Of a stretch of DNA of 46,180 nucleotides, positions 8,342 through 15,141 are shown in pieces. The position numbers and the translations under genes are program-made. Below the pieces are notes generated by a model. The model was given only the letters and a program-made list of their open reading frames with translations, made no database searches and was not told where the DNA came from. Numbering within the stretch: the stretch's first letter is position 1; each line of letters opens with the position of its first letter. The stretch lies in the NCBI GenBank assembly GCA_910584815.1, contig CAJUBT010000001.1, positions 1 through 46,180 on the forward strand, written 5' to 3'. This DNA comes from an uncultured Christensenella sp. (GTDB lineage: Bacteria; Bacillota; Clostridia; Christensenellales; UBA1242).

Positions 8342-8447
8342 ATTTTGTTATAATAAAGTTATAAAGTTTTTAATTAATGTTCACTTGTGTTTTTTTGATG
8401 GAATGGGTATAATAAAATTAGATGTACATTTATGGAGAAAAATTTTA

Positions 8448-9308
8448 GTGGATTATCTTGCAATTATAATTATAACTTTTATATCTGGTGTGTTGGGCAC
8501 AGGTTTTGGCGGACTTGTAGGTGCTGTTCTTCGCAAAGATTCAAATAAAATTGTTAGTTTGTTATTATCTTTTGCGGCAGGAATAATGCTTGCTGTTGTG
8601 TGCTTTGATTTGATGAGTGAGCCAATAGAAATGATGAATAGTGGAGAACTGCCAAGCTATACTCCAATTATTGTTGTAATTTCTGTGGGGGTGGGTTATG
8701 GTCTTGTTTATTTGCTTAATTTGGTAATAGATAAAAGAACAAATTATGAGGTAAAGCATATAGATAAAAATCATCCAACAACAGCAGATGATTTAGATGA
8801 ACTTATTCACGCTGATCATTTTGAAACTCATAAAAAAAATAATACTAATTTATTTGTTGCGGGTTTGGTTATGATGACAGCCATAGCATTACATAACTTA
8901 CCAGAAGGGATGGTTATTGGTGCTTCTTATGCAATAACACCAAATTTAACACAGAATTTATTTTCTGGCAGCGGGTTTATTATGGCAATTGTTATAGGGC
9001 TTCACAATGTTCCAGAGGGTATGGCTGTTGCGGTTCCTCTTATTTCTGGTGGTATGAAAAAATGGAAGGCTATTTTGCTAACTGCTCTTAGTGGATTGCC
9101 AACTATAATAGGGGCTTTACTTGGTTTTGTGTTAGGAGGAATAAATAGTTTAATGCTTGTGTTGTCTTTGGGGTTTGCAAGTGGGGCAATGTTATATGTT
9201 GTGTTTGGTGAACTATTGCCAGAGTCTATACTTATGTGGAAAAGTAAAATGCCAGCATTAGCCTTGTTTATTGGTGTGCTTGTTGGGTTTTTACTTGTAA
9301 TGTTTTAA
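8448..9308 (+). CDS. ZIP-family metal transporter
   Basis: A polytopic membrane protein of about 286 residues with the ZIP hallmark in transmembrane helices 4 and 5: HNLPEGMVIG and, about 45 residues on, GLHNVPEGMAV, whose His, Asn and Glu line the Zn2+/Fe2+ path. A cytoplasmic loop between helices 3 and 4 carries several His and Asp residues (HADHFETHKK region). I chose GTG at 8448, which has TGGAGA about 10 nt upstream and starts right at the first membrane helix; in-frame ATG 8403 and TTG 8385 would add 15 or 21 poorly conserved residues without a ribosome site. Zinc or iron uptake is inferred from the family. Confidence 0.85.
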   Translation: MDYLAIIIITFISGVLGTGFGGLVGAVLRKDSNKIVSLLLSFAAGIMLAVVCFDLMSEPIEMMNSGELPSYTPIIVVISVGVGYGLVYLLNLVIDKRTNYEVKHIDKNHPTTADDLDELIHADHFETHKKNNTNLFVAGLVMMTAIALHNLPEGMVIGASYAITPNLTQNLFSGSGFIMAIVIGLHNVPEGMAVAVPLISGGMKKWKAILLTALSGLPTIIGALLGFVLGGINSLMLVLSLGFASGAMLYVVFGELLPESILMWKSKMPALALFIGVLVGFLLVMF

Positions 9309-9441
9309 TAATTAATTTATTTAAATAAACTTTTTAAGGAACTTATAAAATTAATAAAAAGGTTATAAGAAACATATATTTTTTAAATTAAAACCTTAAA
9401 AGTTAAAATTTTAGTTTAACAAAATATTTATATATATCTTT

Positions 9442-9483
9442 AAAAAAAAGAAGCAATTAAAAAATCTCTTGCTTCTTTTTTTG
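9442..9483. terminator. Bidirectional terminator between convergent genes
   Basis: A-run plus AAGAAGCAA (to 9456) pairs with TTGCTTCTT plus T-run (9469-9483), loop of about 12 nt. A-tract on the left and T-tract on the right let it serve both the ZIP gene and the leftward hydrolase gene. Confidence 0.8.
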
Positions 9484-9504
9484 TTTGTTATATTAAAATA
9501 TGTT

Positions 9505-10269
9505 TTAAATATCTTTAATTATATTTAAAGTGTTTTCAAAGGTCTTTTTTGTTTCTTCTGTGTTTGCTAAATCGTGAGGGACATTGGGTAAAAGAAAAAA
9601 CTCCTTTTTACAAGTTAATAAATCGTAAAGTTTTTTACTATTTCTAATATGCATATCTTTATCTTCAGTTCCAATAAAAATATAGGTGTGGGCTTTAATA
9701 TTTTTTATTGTACTTTCTAAATTGTAATTTTCAAGATCATCAAGATAATTTTTCTTTATTAAAAAACTTTTGCCTGTGCTTTTACTAATTTTTTCTGCAA
9801 AACCTTGCTTTTCAATAATTTCTCTACGCGTGCTTGTTTTACTTTCTTCCTTTCCATTAATCCAGCAAAAAGCAACGGGAAGTAAAACATTTACTTTGTT
9901 AGGGTAATTGCCTGCATATAACACAACCGATTGAGCCCCCAAACTTTGCCCAGCAAGTGCAAAAGGTTCACTATAGAAGTTTTGAGTTTTTGCCCAGTTT
10001 ATAGCATCTTCTAAATCGTTATAATGGCCAGAAAATGTTATCCCTTCTAAACTTTTATCACTATCATTGTTGCTGTCGCACGCATCTATTGAAACTACAT
10101 TATAACCATTTTTAACAAAAAAATTTTCTAACACTAACATATGTGGATATTCTTTTCTTGCTCCGAGCCCGTGTTCCAAAATAACAAGTTTGTTTCTGTT
10201 TTTGTCTAGGTTTAACCTAATAGCTATTTTTAAATTGTTTCTATTTTTTATGTAAATATTTTCTATCAT
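9505..10269 (-). CDS. Alpha/beta hydrolase
   Basis: A 254-residue cytoplasmic protein with the alpha/beta-hydrolase layout: an early HGLGARKEYP oxyanion loop (about 33-42), the nucleophile elbow GQSLG (about 107-111, Ser catalytic), an acidic residue in GTEDKDMH (about 200), and a late His in PHDLAN (about 232). The arrangement resembles small esterase or acyl-peptidase-like enzymes; the substrate is unknown. No ribosome site precedes the ATG. Instead a perfect TATAAT lies on the minus strand six bases before it, so a leaderless transcript is plausible. Its 3' end meets the convergent ZIP gene across a shared terminator. Confidence 0.8.
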   Translation of the reverse strand: MIENIYIKNRNNLKIAIRLNLDKNRNKLVILEHGLGARKEYPHMLVLENFFVKNGYNVVSIDACDSNNDSDKSLEGITFSGHYNDLEDAINWAKTQNFYSEPFALAGQSLGAQSVVLYAGNYPNKVNVLLPVAFCWINGKEESKTSTRREIIEKQGFAEKISKSTGKSFLIKKNYLDDLENYNLESTIKNIKAHTYIFIGTEDKDMHIRNSKKLYDLLTCKKEFFLLPNVPHDLANTEETKKTFENTLNIIKDI

Positions 10270-10275
10270 ATTTAT

Positions 10276-10281
10276 ATTATA
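10276..10281 (-). promoter_or_regulatory. -10 box six bases from the hydrolase start codon
   Basis: TATAAT on the minus strand (10281 to 10276), then six bases, then ATG at 10269. The spacing puts the predicted transcription start on the A of the ATG. No good -35 hexamer is visible at 16-18 bases upstream. Confidence 0.4.
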
Positions 10282-10386
10282 TCATAAGAAAATAAAATAT
10301 CATTATAAAAACTATATTCTTAATTATTTTAATTTATATAATTTAAGGCATAGCATAAAAACAAAAAGAATAAATAAGTTATTTAT

Positions 10387-10415
10387 TTGACTTTTATAAA
10401 TTTATTAACTAATAT
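10387..10415 (+). promoter_or_regulatory. Strong sigma-A promoter of the stand-alone RNA
   Basis: TTGACT (10387-10392), exactly 17 bases, TAATAT (10410-10415): five of six and four of six consensus matches, with both TA at the start and T at the end of the -10 in place. The predicted start is at about 10422, just before the structured segment. Confidence 0.75.
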
Positions 10416-10421
10416 AATAAT

Positions 10422-10560
10422 ACCGAAGCATTTAGGTGCTAAAGATGTTAGGATGTAGGAGGTAAAACTGTTTTTATACAGTTCGTGAGCCCAAAATGGC
10501 ACCGTTGGTTAACCCTCCTTGTAGAAATTTAACAGTTGTTTATCAACTGTTTTTTTATTT
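10422..10560 (+). ncRNA. Stand-alone structured small RNA, family not recognised
   Basis: About 135 nt between a good promoter and an intrinsic terminator, with no usable reading frame. Visible pairings: a 6-bp hairpin AACTGT/ACAGTT (10466-10471 with 10478-10483); a long-range helix GGUGCU (10435-10440) with GGCACC (10498-10503); and GGAGG (10458-10462) with CCTCC (10514-10518). The last two helices cross, so together they form a pseudoknot; a local GTGAGCC/GGCAC hairpin is an alternative. The 3' end is the terminator hairpin. I see none of the signatures of tmRNA, SRP RNA (GGAAGGAAGCAG), RNase P or common riboswitches. The next genes lie on the opposite strand, so this is not a leader. It is more GC-rich than its flanks, as structured RNAs in AT-rich genomes are. 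Confidence 0.7.
10531..10558 (+). terminator. Intrinsic terminator of the small RNA
   Basis: AACAGTTG (10531-10538) pairs with CAACTGTT (10544-10551) around a 5-nt loop and runs into a T-tract that continues past 10556. Confidence 0.85.
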
Positions 10561-10693
10561 TTTTGCGCTTAAGTTATGTTATAATTAATTTGCGTGTTTT
10601 AATTTTGTTTATTTAATACTCCATTTTTATAAACACAAAATGAAATTTATAAGTTTAAAAAGTTTATTACAATAACTATATTATTAATTTTTT

Positions 10694-11134
10694 TTATTGG
10701 TTTGTTGCGTTTTTATAGCTTATTAATATATGACTAAATGAAAACAATATAGCAAAAGATATAAGCGGAATGTTTAAAATTATTATACCGCTAAATAGAA
10801 AAATAAAAGATGGAATTATTGAAAGACATAAGGCTTTAAGTTTATTGTTTTTATTCCATAACAACATCCAAAATAATAAATATAAAAAGCAAAAACTGCC
10901 ATTAACTATTAAGTAAATAATAAGTGCATTATTAAACCAAAAATCAAAATAGGTGTAAGGCACATTAAAAAGCATAAATATAAAACAACCATATCTGCCA
11001 ATTTGTTCTATGGCAATAAAATATTTATTGATATTGGTGTTCAAAGTTTTGTTATTTTGTTTATAGGCATAAATAATGTTAGGAAGCATTATAATTGCCA
11101 TAATAATAACTCCGTAGAAATTAAACCAATCCAT
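10694..11134 (-). CDS. Small polytopic membrane protein, function unknown
   Basis: A 146-residue protein with four or five hydrophobic segments (about residues 5-24, 48-62, 72-94, 100-120 and 122-140) separated by short loops rich in Asn and Lys. The short loops leave no room for a soluble domain. I do not recognise the family. No ribosome site precedes the ATG, but a promoter with near-perfect spacing (TTGAAA, 17 bases, TATAAT) ends six bases before it, so the mRNA may be leaderless. The gene stands alone between the small RNA and a broken Nudix gene. Confidence 0.6.
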   Translation of the reverse strand: MDWFNFYGVIIMAIIMLPNIIYAYKQNNKTLNTNINKYFIAIEQIGRYGCFIFMLFNVPYTYFDFWFNNALIIYLIVNGSFCFLYLLFWMLLWNKNNKLKALCLSIIPSFIFLFSGIIILNIPLISFAILFSFSHILISYKNATNQ

Positions 11135-11140
11135 ATAAGT

Positions 11141-11169
11141 ATTATAGCAATACTAAATAATTTTTTCAA
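11141..11169 (-). promoter_or_regulatory. Promoter abutting the membrane-protein start codon
   Basis: On the minus strand TTGAAA (11169-11164), 17 bases, TATAAT (11146-11141), then six bases to ATG at 11134. Both boxes are five or six of six matches, so the predicted +1 coincides with the ATG. Confidence 0.65.
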
Positions 11170-11360
11170 GAATATTAAATTTAATAATATAATAGAATTT
11201 AGAATTATAAAGAATAAAGATTTAATTTTAAAAGCAAAAATGCTATATGTATTTTTAACATCTTTTATTTATTATTTTTTATTATTTTAAAAAAATTTAA
11301 TATACACTATTTTACTAATAAGTGTTTTTTAAATTGTTTTAAAACAACAATAAATTTTTT

Positions 11361-11878
11361 TTATTGATTTTCTTTTAAATACTTTTTTAAAATGTTAAAA
11401 GATGCTTCATACGCAGTTTTAAAAAGATTAGGAGATTGCTTTAAAAGTGCTTCAACTTCATCTAATGTTAAATAGAGAATTTTTGAAATTCCATCTTTAT
11501 CGTAATTTTTAATTTTATAATTAATATTGCCTAAGTAAAGTTTTAAAAAAATAGGAGCATTGTCTTTAAAAGGGTTTAAATATGCAATTTCTTTTAAAGT
11601 AATATTTTCAATAGAAAGTTCTTCTTTTAATTCTCTATAAATTGCAATTTCATAGTTTTCGTTACTGTCCACCATTCCAGCAGCAGAAAAATCGTAACAG
11701 TTTGGGAAAATTGCTCTGTTATTACTTCTTATTGGAACAACAATTTTAAAATCATCTGTAAGCAAAAATAAGTTAACGCCCCTAACATTTTTTTGGTGTT
11801 AAAGGCTTTACCTTTTCTGTTTATAACTCCAATAACTTCATCATTTTCGTTAACTAAATCTATTAACTCTAACTCCAT
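11361..11878 (-). pseudogene. Frameshifted Nudix hydrolase gene
   Basis: Translation can begin at the ATG ending at 11878 (GAGG 5 nt upstream) with MELELIDLVNENDEVIGVIN, a typical start of Idi-like Nudix proteins. An A7 run on the coding strand (T7 at 11788-11794 on the plus strand) then throws the frame; with eight A it would continue NVRGVNLFLLTDDF into the remaining 134-residue frame. That frame holds the Nudix box (about GMVDSNENYEIAIYRELKEE), but with S in place of the last conserved glycine. The product would be about 170 residues. Decay, slippage at the A-run or a sequence error are all possible. Confidence 0.7.
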
Positions 11879-12366
11879 ATAAACCTCAAACTTTAACTTT
11901 ATTATATCTTATAATATATTAAATTAAAATAATTTTCAAATTGTAAAATAAAAATATTTGCTTAATGTAAGTTAACTAAATAAAAATGAATTTAATTGGC
12001 ATTTTAAATTTAATTTAAATATTTAAACTTTAATTATTTAATAAAAATTTTATAATAAAAATTAAAACGAGAAAGATAATTATTAGTTTAAATTTTTGTG
12101 AAGTTAATAAATTTATAAAATGTCTGTTTACTGTAAACATTTAGTTTTTAAAATAAGTAGCATTCTTTATTTAATTTGTTTTTAATAAAAAAAGGAAAAC
12201 AACATATTTTTATTTTTTGCTGTTTTTTTGTGATAGTTTTATATGGTTATTTAAAAAATATTTCACTCAAATTTTGGTGTTTTTTTGAAAAGATTTAATT
12301 TAAGTTAATTTAATTTTTATGTAGTTAAAATGTTTTAAAGTTTATCAATTATTATCAAAAGTTAGA
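11879..12366. other. Intergenic region left of the prophage remnant
   Basis: About 490 bases, extremely AT-rich, without a supportable gene, repeat or attachment-site-like duplication that I can see. Confidence 0.5.
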
Positions 12367-13060
12367 GTGCGTACAAAATTCATAGAGGGCATTTCATCTT
12401 TAGAAGATATAGGTAAATGCTTAATGGCTGGCATTTCATACATAACAAGTAATATGAAGGAAATTGCAGGAACTTCAGAAATTAAGAAAGAGGGAGTTTT
12501 TTCTAAAAGTAGCAAAACTGGAGAAACTTATGGTAAAGGTGGCACATATCCAACCAATATGGAAAGCATATATTTTGATGCTTCACAATCTAATGCCATT
12601 TATGGCAAATCTAGCACTGTTAAACCAGCCGCCGTTAAGACCCTTATTATATAGTAATTTCTACAATATCTAATACAAATGTGAAGCAGAAATTAATAAT
12701 CTTGCAACCGATTTAAATTATAAACTTAGCAAAACAGAAACGGTAAGATATCCTATTTCAAAGTGGGAATCAAGCGATGCTAAAAGTTGGTATGTTATTT
12801 ATAATGATAGCTGGAAAGAATGCGGAGGGATAATTAAAAACACTGGTTTTTTAACAACCACATTATTACCAGTAGAATTTAAAAACAACAATTATGTGTT
12901 AATTGGAAATTGTAGAGAGAATAATACCGATTATAATGCTGTTTATTCGGTGTTGTTTGTAGATATAAGCACAACGGGTTTTAAGTCGGCAATAGTTTAT
13001 AAATCTAATAATGCAGGCTATGCTGGCGAACCTTATAGTTGGTATGCTTGTGGATATTAA
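12367..13060 (+). pseudogene. Decayed prophage tail-fibre/adhesin gene remnant
   Basis: Three successive frames join into one phage-like protein. The first contains SIYFDASQSNAIYGKSSTVK, a pattern common near the end of tail-fibre proteins; the second reads YYIVISTISNTN; the third runs EAEINNLATDL to the closing WYACGY and resembles gp53-like tail-fibre C-terminal domains (WYVIYNDSWKECGG). Restoring one T at 12641-12645 and one G near 12683 gives a single frame to the TAA at 13058-13060. The frame stays open a little upstream of the GTG at 12367 but has no Met or ribosome site, so the N-terminus has been lost. Confidence 0.65.
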
Positions 13061-13070
13061 GGAGGATAAT

Positions 13071-13175
13071 ATGAAAAAAATTTTAGGTGTAGAAGTAACA
13101 GATGAAGAATTTGATAGATTGTTTTGTGCTCAAGCAACAGGTAAGGAACTTAAACTAATTAATGGTGTTGTTTAA
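13071..13175 (+). CDS. Small phage-type protein, 34 residues
   Basis: ATG at 13071 with a perfect GGAGG five bases upstream, immediately after the tail-fibre remnant. The peptide starts MKKILGVEVTDEEFDRLF and ends LKLINGVV. Short proteins of this style are often found directly after tail-fibre genes in Firmicute prophages. It is intact but probably a passenger of the remnant; its role is unknown. Confidence 0.5.
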   Translation: MKKILGVEVTDEEFDRLFCAQATGKELKLINGVV

Positions 13176-13232
13176 TACCTGTTTTAAATAGATATAAATT
13201 ATAGAGAATTTAAATGTTATTTTAAAATAATG

Positions 13233-13274
13233 CTATAAAGGTGCTTTTATTAAAATCTAGAGGCACCTTTATAG
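13233..13274. repeat. Perfect 12-bp inverted repeat after the prophage remnant
   Basis: CTATAAAGGTGC (13233-13244) and GCACCTTTATAG (13263-13274) are exact reverse complements around an 18-nt loop. There is no T-tract on the right side. It could be a factor-assisted or relic terminator of the prophage unit. Confidence 0.6.
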
Positions 13275-14241
13275 TATATTGTGAATTTATTTTGATGTTA
13301 ACATTTTTATATGTTTGTTTATAATGATAAGTAGGTTAGTTAATATTTATAATTACATAAATCATATTAATGTTTAATATTTAAGAAATAGTTATTTATT
13401 TTGACATATATTTGTACAACATTGTTATGACAGAAAATGTGTTTTATTAAACATATCACTAATTTGAAATTTTCAAGTTTTTTAGAACGAAAAAAAGTTC
13501 ATTTTTATTTGATAAAGTATAGTAATATAGTATATTTTTCATTAATTAAATATTTAAATTTTCAAAGTTTAGTATTTAGAATTCTTCAATTATTATATCA
13601 AAAATATTTAGCTTATTGAATATTTTAATTTTATAAATGACATTGGTTACATTTGTTAGAATTATATATTTTTCAAATTTTGATTATGTTTATAACTGCA
13701 ATTATTATTTTAAATGTGGAATCATATAACCTGGATATATTTTAATAATTTTGGATATTTATTTTCTTATAAGTTGCTCAAAATTCTCTTTTAAAATTTT
13801 TTCACTTCCTTATATTAGAAGTATAAAATAATTTTTTATATATTATTTTTTGTGCAGAAAGTTAGAAAAATGTTATTTGTTTTTCTGTTTCTACCTTTTC
13901 ATCAAGGGCTCGTATATATTGTATTTATATTAATTCGTTCATTAAAATTTATATTGGATATAGTTTTATTTGTTAAAATATTTGTTTTAGTACTCATCAA
14001 AAAAATCTGTTTTATTATAGAGGTTATTTTATAGTTTTAAGAAAAATTAAAAAAAGTTTTTTAAAAACTTTTTATTGAAGATGTTTTAAATTTATAATTA
14101 TATTTTATAAATTCTATTTTTACCAGTTATAATAAATAACTTCTTTTTTCTTTCTTTGTTTGCATTTCGTTATAATTAGAAAAGTATAGTAAACTAAATA
14201 CAAATCCAACTAAATGTTCTTCGTTTGTTTGATATATGTAA
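13275..14241. other. Gene-poor, T-rich region
   Basis: Nearly 1 kb with no gene I can support. Two 60-codon plus-strand frames (13437-13619 and 13852-14034) are strings of Phe, Ile, Leu and Tyr without ribosome sites and look like chance. A TTGACA at 13401-13406 with TTATGA 18 bases later is a weak promoter-like pair. A hairpin of A5GTTTT/AAAACT5 type at about 14051-14072 could end the leftward tRNA-Ser transcript. The stretch probably belongs with the decayed prophage next to it. Confidence 0.45.
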
Positions 14242-14333
14242 TGGCGGTGGCGGAGAGATTCGAACTCCCGTGTCGGTTTTGCCGACAAACGCATTTCGAG
14301 TGCGCCTCGTTATAACCACTTCGATACGCCACC
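14242..14333 (-). tRNA. tRNA-Ser (anticodon CGA)
   Basis: On the minus strand: acceptor GGUGGCG with CGCCACC, G73, encoded CCA; anticodon stem GCGCA/UGCGU with loop CUCGAAA (anticodon CGA, codon UCG); long variable arm with GUCGG/CCGAC stem; T loop UUCGAAU. All class II serine features are present. Its 3' end faces the prophage remnant, and tRNA 3' ends are common phage integration sites. Confidence 0.95.
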
Positions 14334-14608
14334 ATAATTTATAGTTTGTGTTTTAATTTTTTAGCTTAGTTATAATATAAATTATAATTGTTAATTTCTA
14401 AATTTTATTTAAATTATGTTTATTAAATTAGTGAAATAACAATTATGTGGTTTTTATTGTTTAAATTATGAGCATTAAATTATTTAATTTTTTTATTACA
14501 ACATAAGCGTGTTTTTATAACTTAAAGTATTAAAGCAAATATATATTAAAATAAATTATAAAATTATGCAAGCGTTTATTTTTATTATTAATTACCTTAT
14601 TTGTATAA

Positions 14609-14637
14609 TTGACAAGGGGGTATAATGTTGTTATAAT
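14609..14637 (+). promoter_or_regulatory. Consensus promoter of the marR-cysS operon
   Basis: TTGACA (14609-14614), 17 bases, TATAAT (14632-14637): a perfect sigma-A promoter. Predicted transcription start near 14644, about 58 nt before the marR ATG. It is the strongest promoter sequence I found in the window. Confidence 0.85.
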
Positions 14638-14654
14638 TTTATTACCATTTTAAT

Positions 14655-14671
14655 ATCATTAATTTAATGAT
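14655..14671. promoter_or_regulatory. Perfect palindrome, candidate MarR operator
   Basis: ATCATTAA-T-TTAATGAT: 8-bp arms around one base, lying about +11 to +27 relative to the predicted start and 30 bases before the marR start codon. Size, symmetry and position fit a MarR-dimer site used for autorepression. Confidence 0.55.
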
Positions 14672-14701
14672 TTTACAACCAATTAAAATAAAGGGGAAGT
14701 T

Positions 14702-15139
14702 ATGGAGGAAGAAAATTTTAGTATAGCGGAAGATGTTTTATTGCTTGCAATGAATTTACAAAATTTTTGTGAAAAAACTAAAGATAAAAATTTTAATAAA
14801 CAAGCATTTTCCATTAAATTTAAAATTTTAATTTTAATTAGAAAATATGGAAATATTTCTCCTTCAACTCTTGTTTCAAATTTAAATATAGCAAAATCTA
14901 ACATAGCAATTTTTTGCAAAACATTAATAAGTGAGGGTTATATTACTTGTAAGCACGATGAATTTGACCGTAGAATAATATACTATTGTTTAACACAAAA
15001 AGGTGAGGAATATGTTTTAAGTTTGGTTAGTTTGCTTGATAAACATATTTGCCTAAATTTTGAAGAAAAACAGCAAAAAACAATGTTAAAAAATATTAAA
15101 AGTTTAAACAATAACTTAACTAAAATAGGAGCAAAATAG
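14702..15139 (+). CDS. MarR-family transcriptional regulator
   Basis: A 145-residue winged-helix protein: N-terminal dimerisation helix, then helix-turn-helix and wing at about residues 40-100 (ISPSTLVSNLNIAKSNIAIF recognition region, wing DEFDRRIIYYCLT with the conserved Asp-Arg-Arg), then a C-terminal dimerisation helix. AAAGGGGAAGT precedes the ATG. The stop is two bases before cysS, so the two genes are co-transcribed from the consensus promoter, and the palindrome in the leader suggests that MarR controls its own operon, including cysteinyl-tRNA synthetase. The ligand is unknown. MarR proteins of this kind often sense oxidants, phenolics or thiol state. Confidence 0.8.
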   Translation: MEEENFSIAEDVLLLAMNLQNFCEKTKDKNFNKQAFSIKFKILILIRKYGNISPSTLVSNLNIAKSNIAIFCKTLISEGYITCKHDEFDRRIIYYCLTQKGEEYVLSLVSLLDKHICLNFEEKQQKTMLKNIKSLNNNLTKIGAK

Positions 15140-15141
15140 AT

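Noticed and set aside
10422..10560. SRP RNA, 6S RNA or tmRNA as the identity of the small RNA
   Set aside because: The GTGCTA and GGAGGT pieces recall the 5' part of large SRP RNA, but the diagnostic GGAAGGAAGCAG apical motif is missing and the RNA is too short; no 6S open-complex mimic or tmRNA tRNA-like ends are seen.
11003..11290. A 95-codon plus-strand frame overlapping the small membrane gene
   Set aside because: It lies mostly antisense to the better-supported leftward gene, which has a near-perfect promoter; no ribosome site.
12464..12673. A 69-codon frame in a second reading frame of the tail-fibre remnant
   Set aside because: Most of it overlaps the better first frame; only its extent near the frameshift reflects the broken gene, which is annotated as one pseudogene.
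13437..14034. Two 60-codon plus-strand frames in the gap before tRNA-Ser
   Set aside because: Composition is only hydrophobic AT-codon residues, starts lack ribosome sites, and neither shows a recognisable pattern; chance frames in T-rich DNA.
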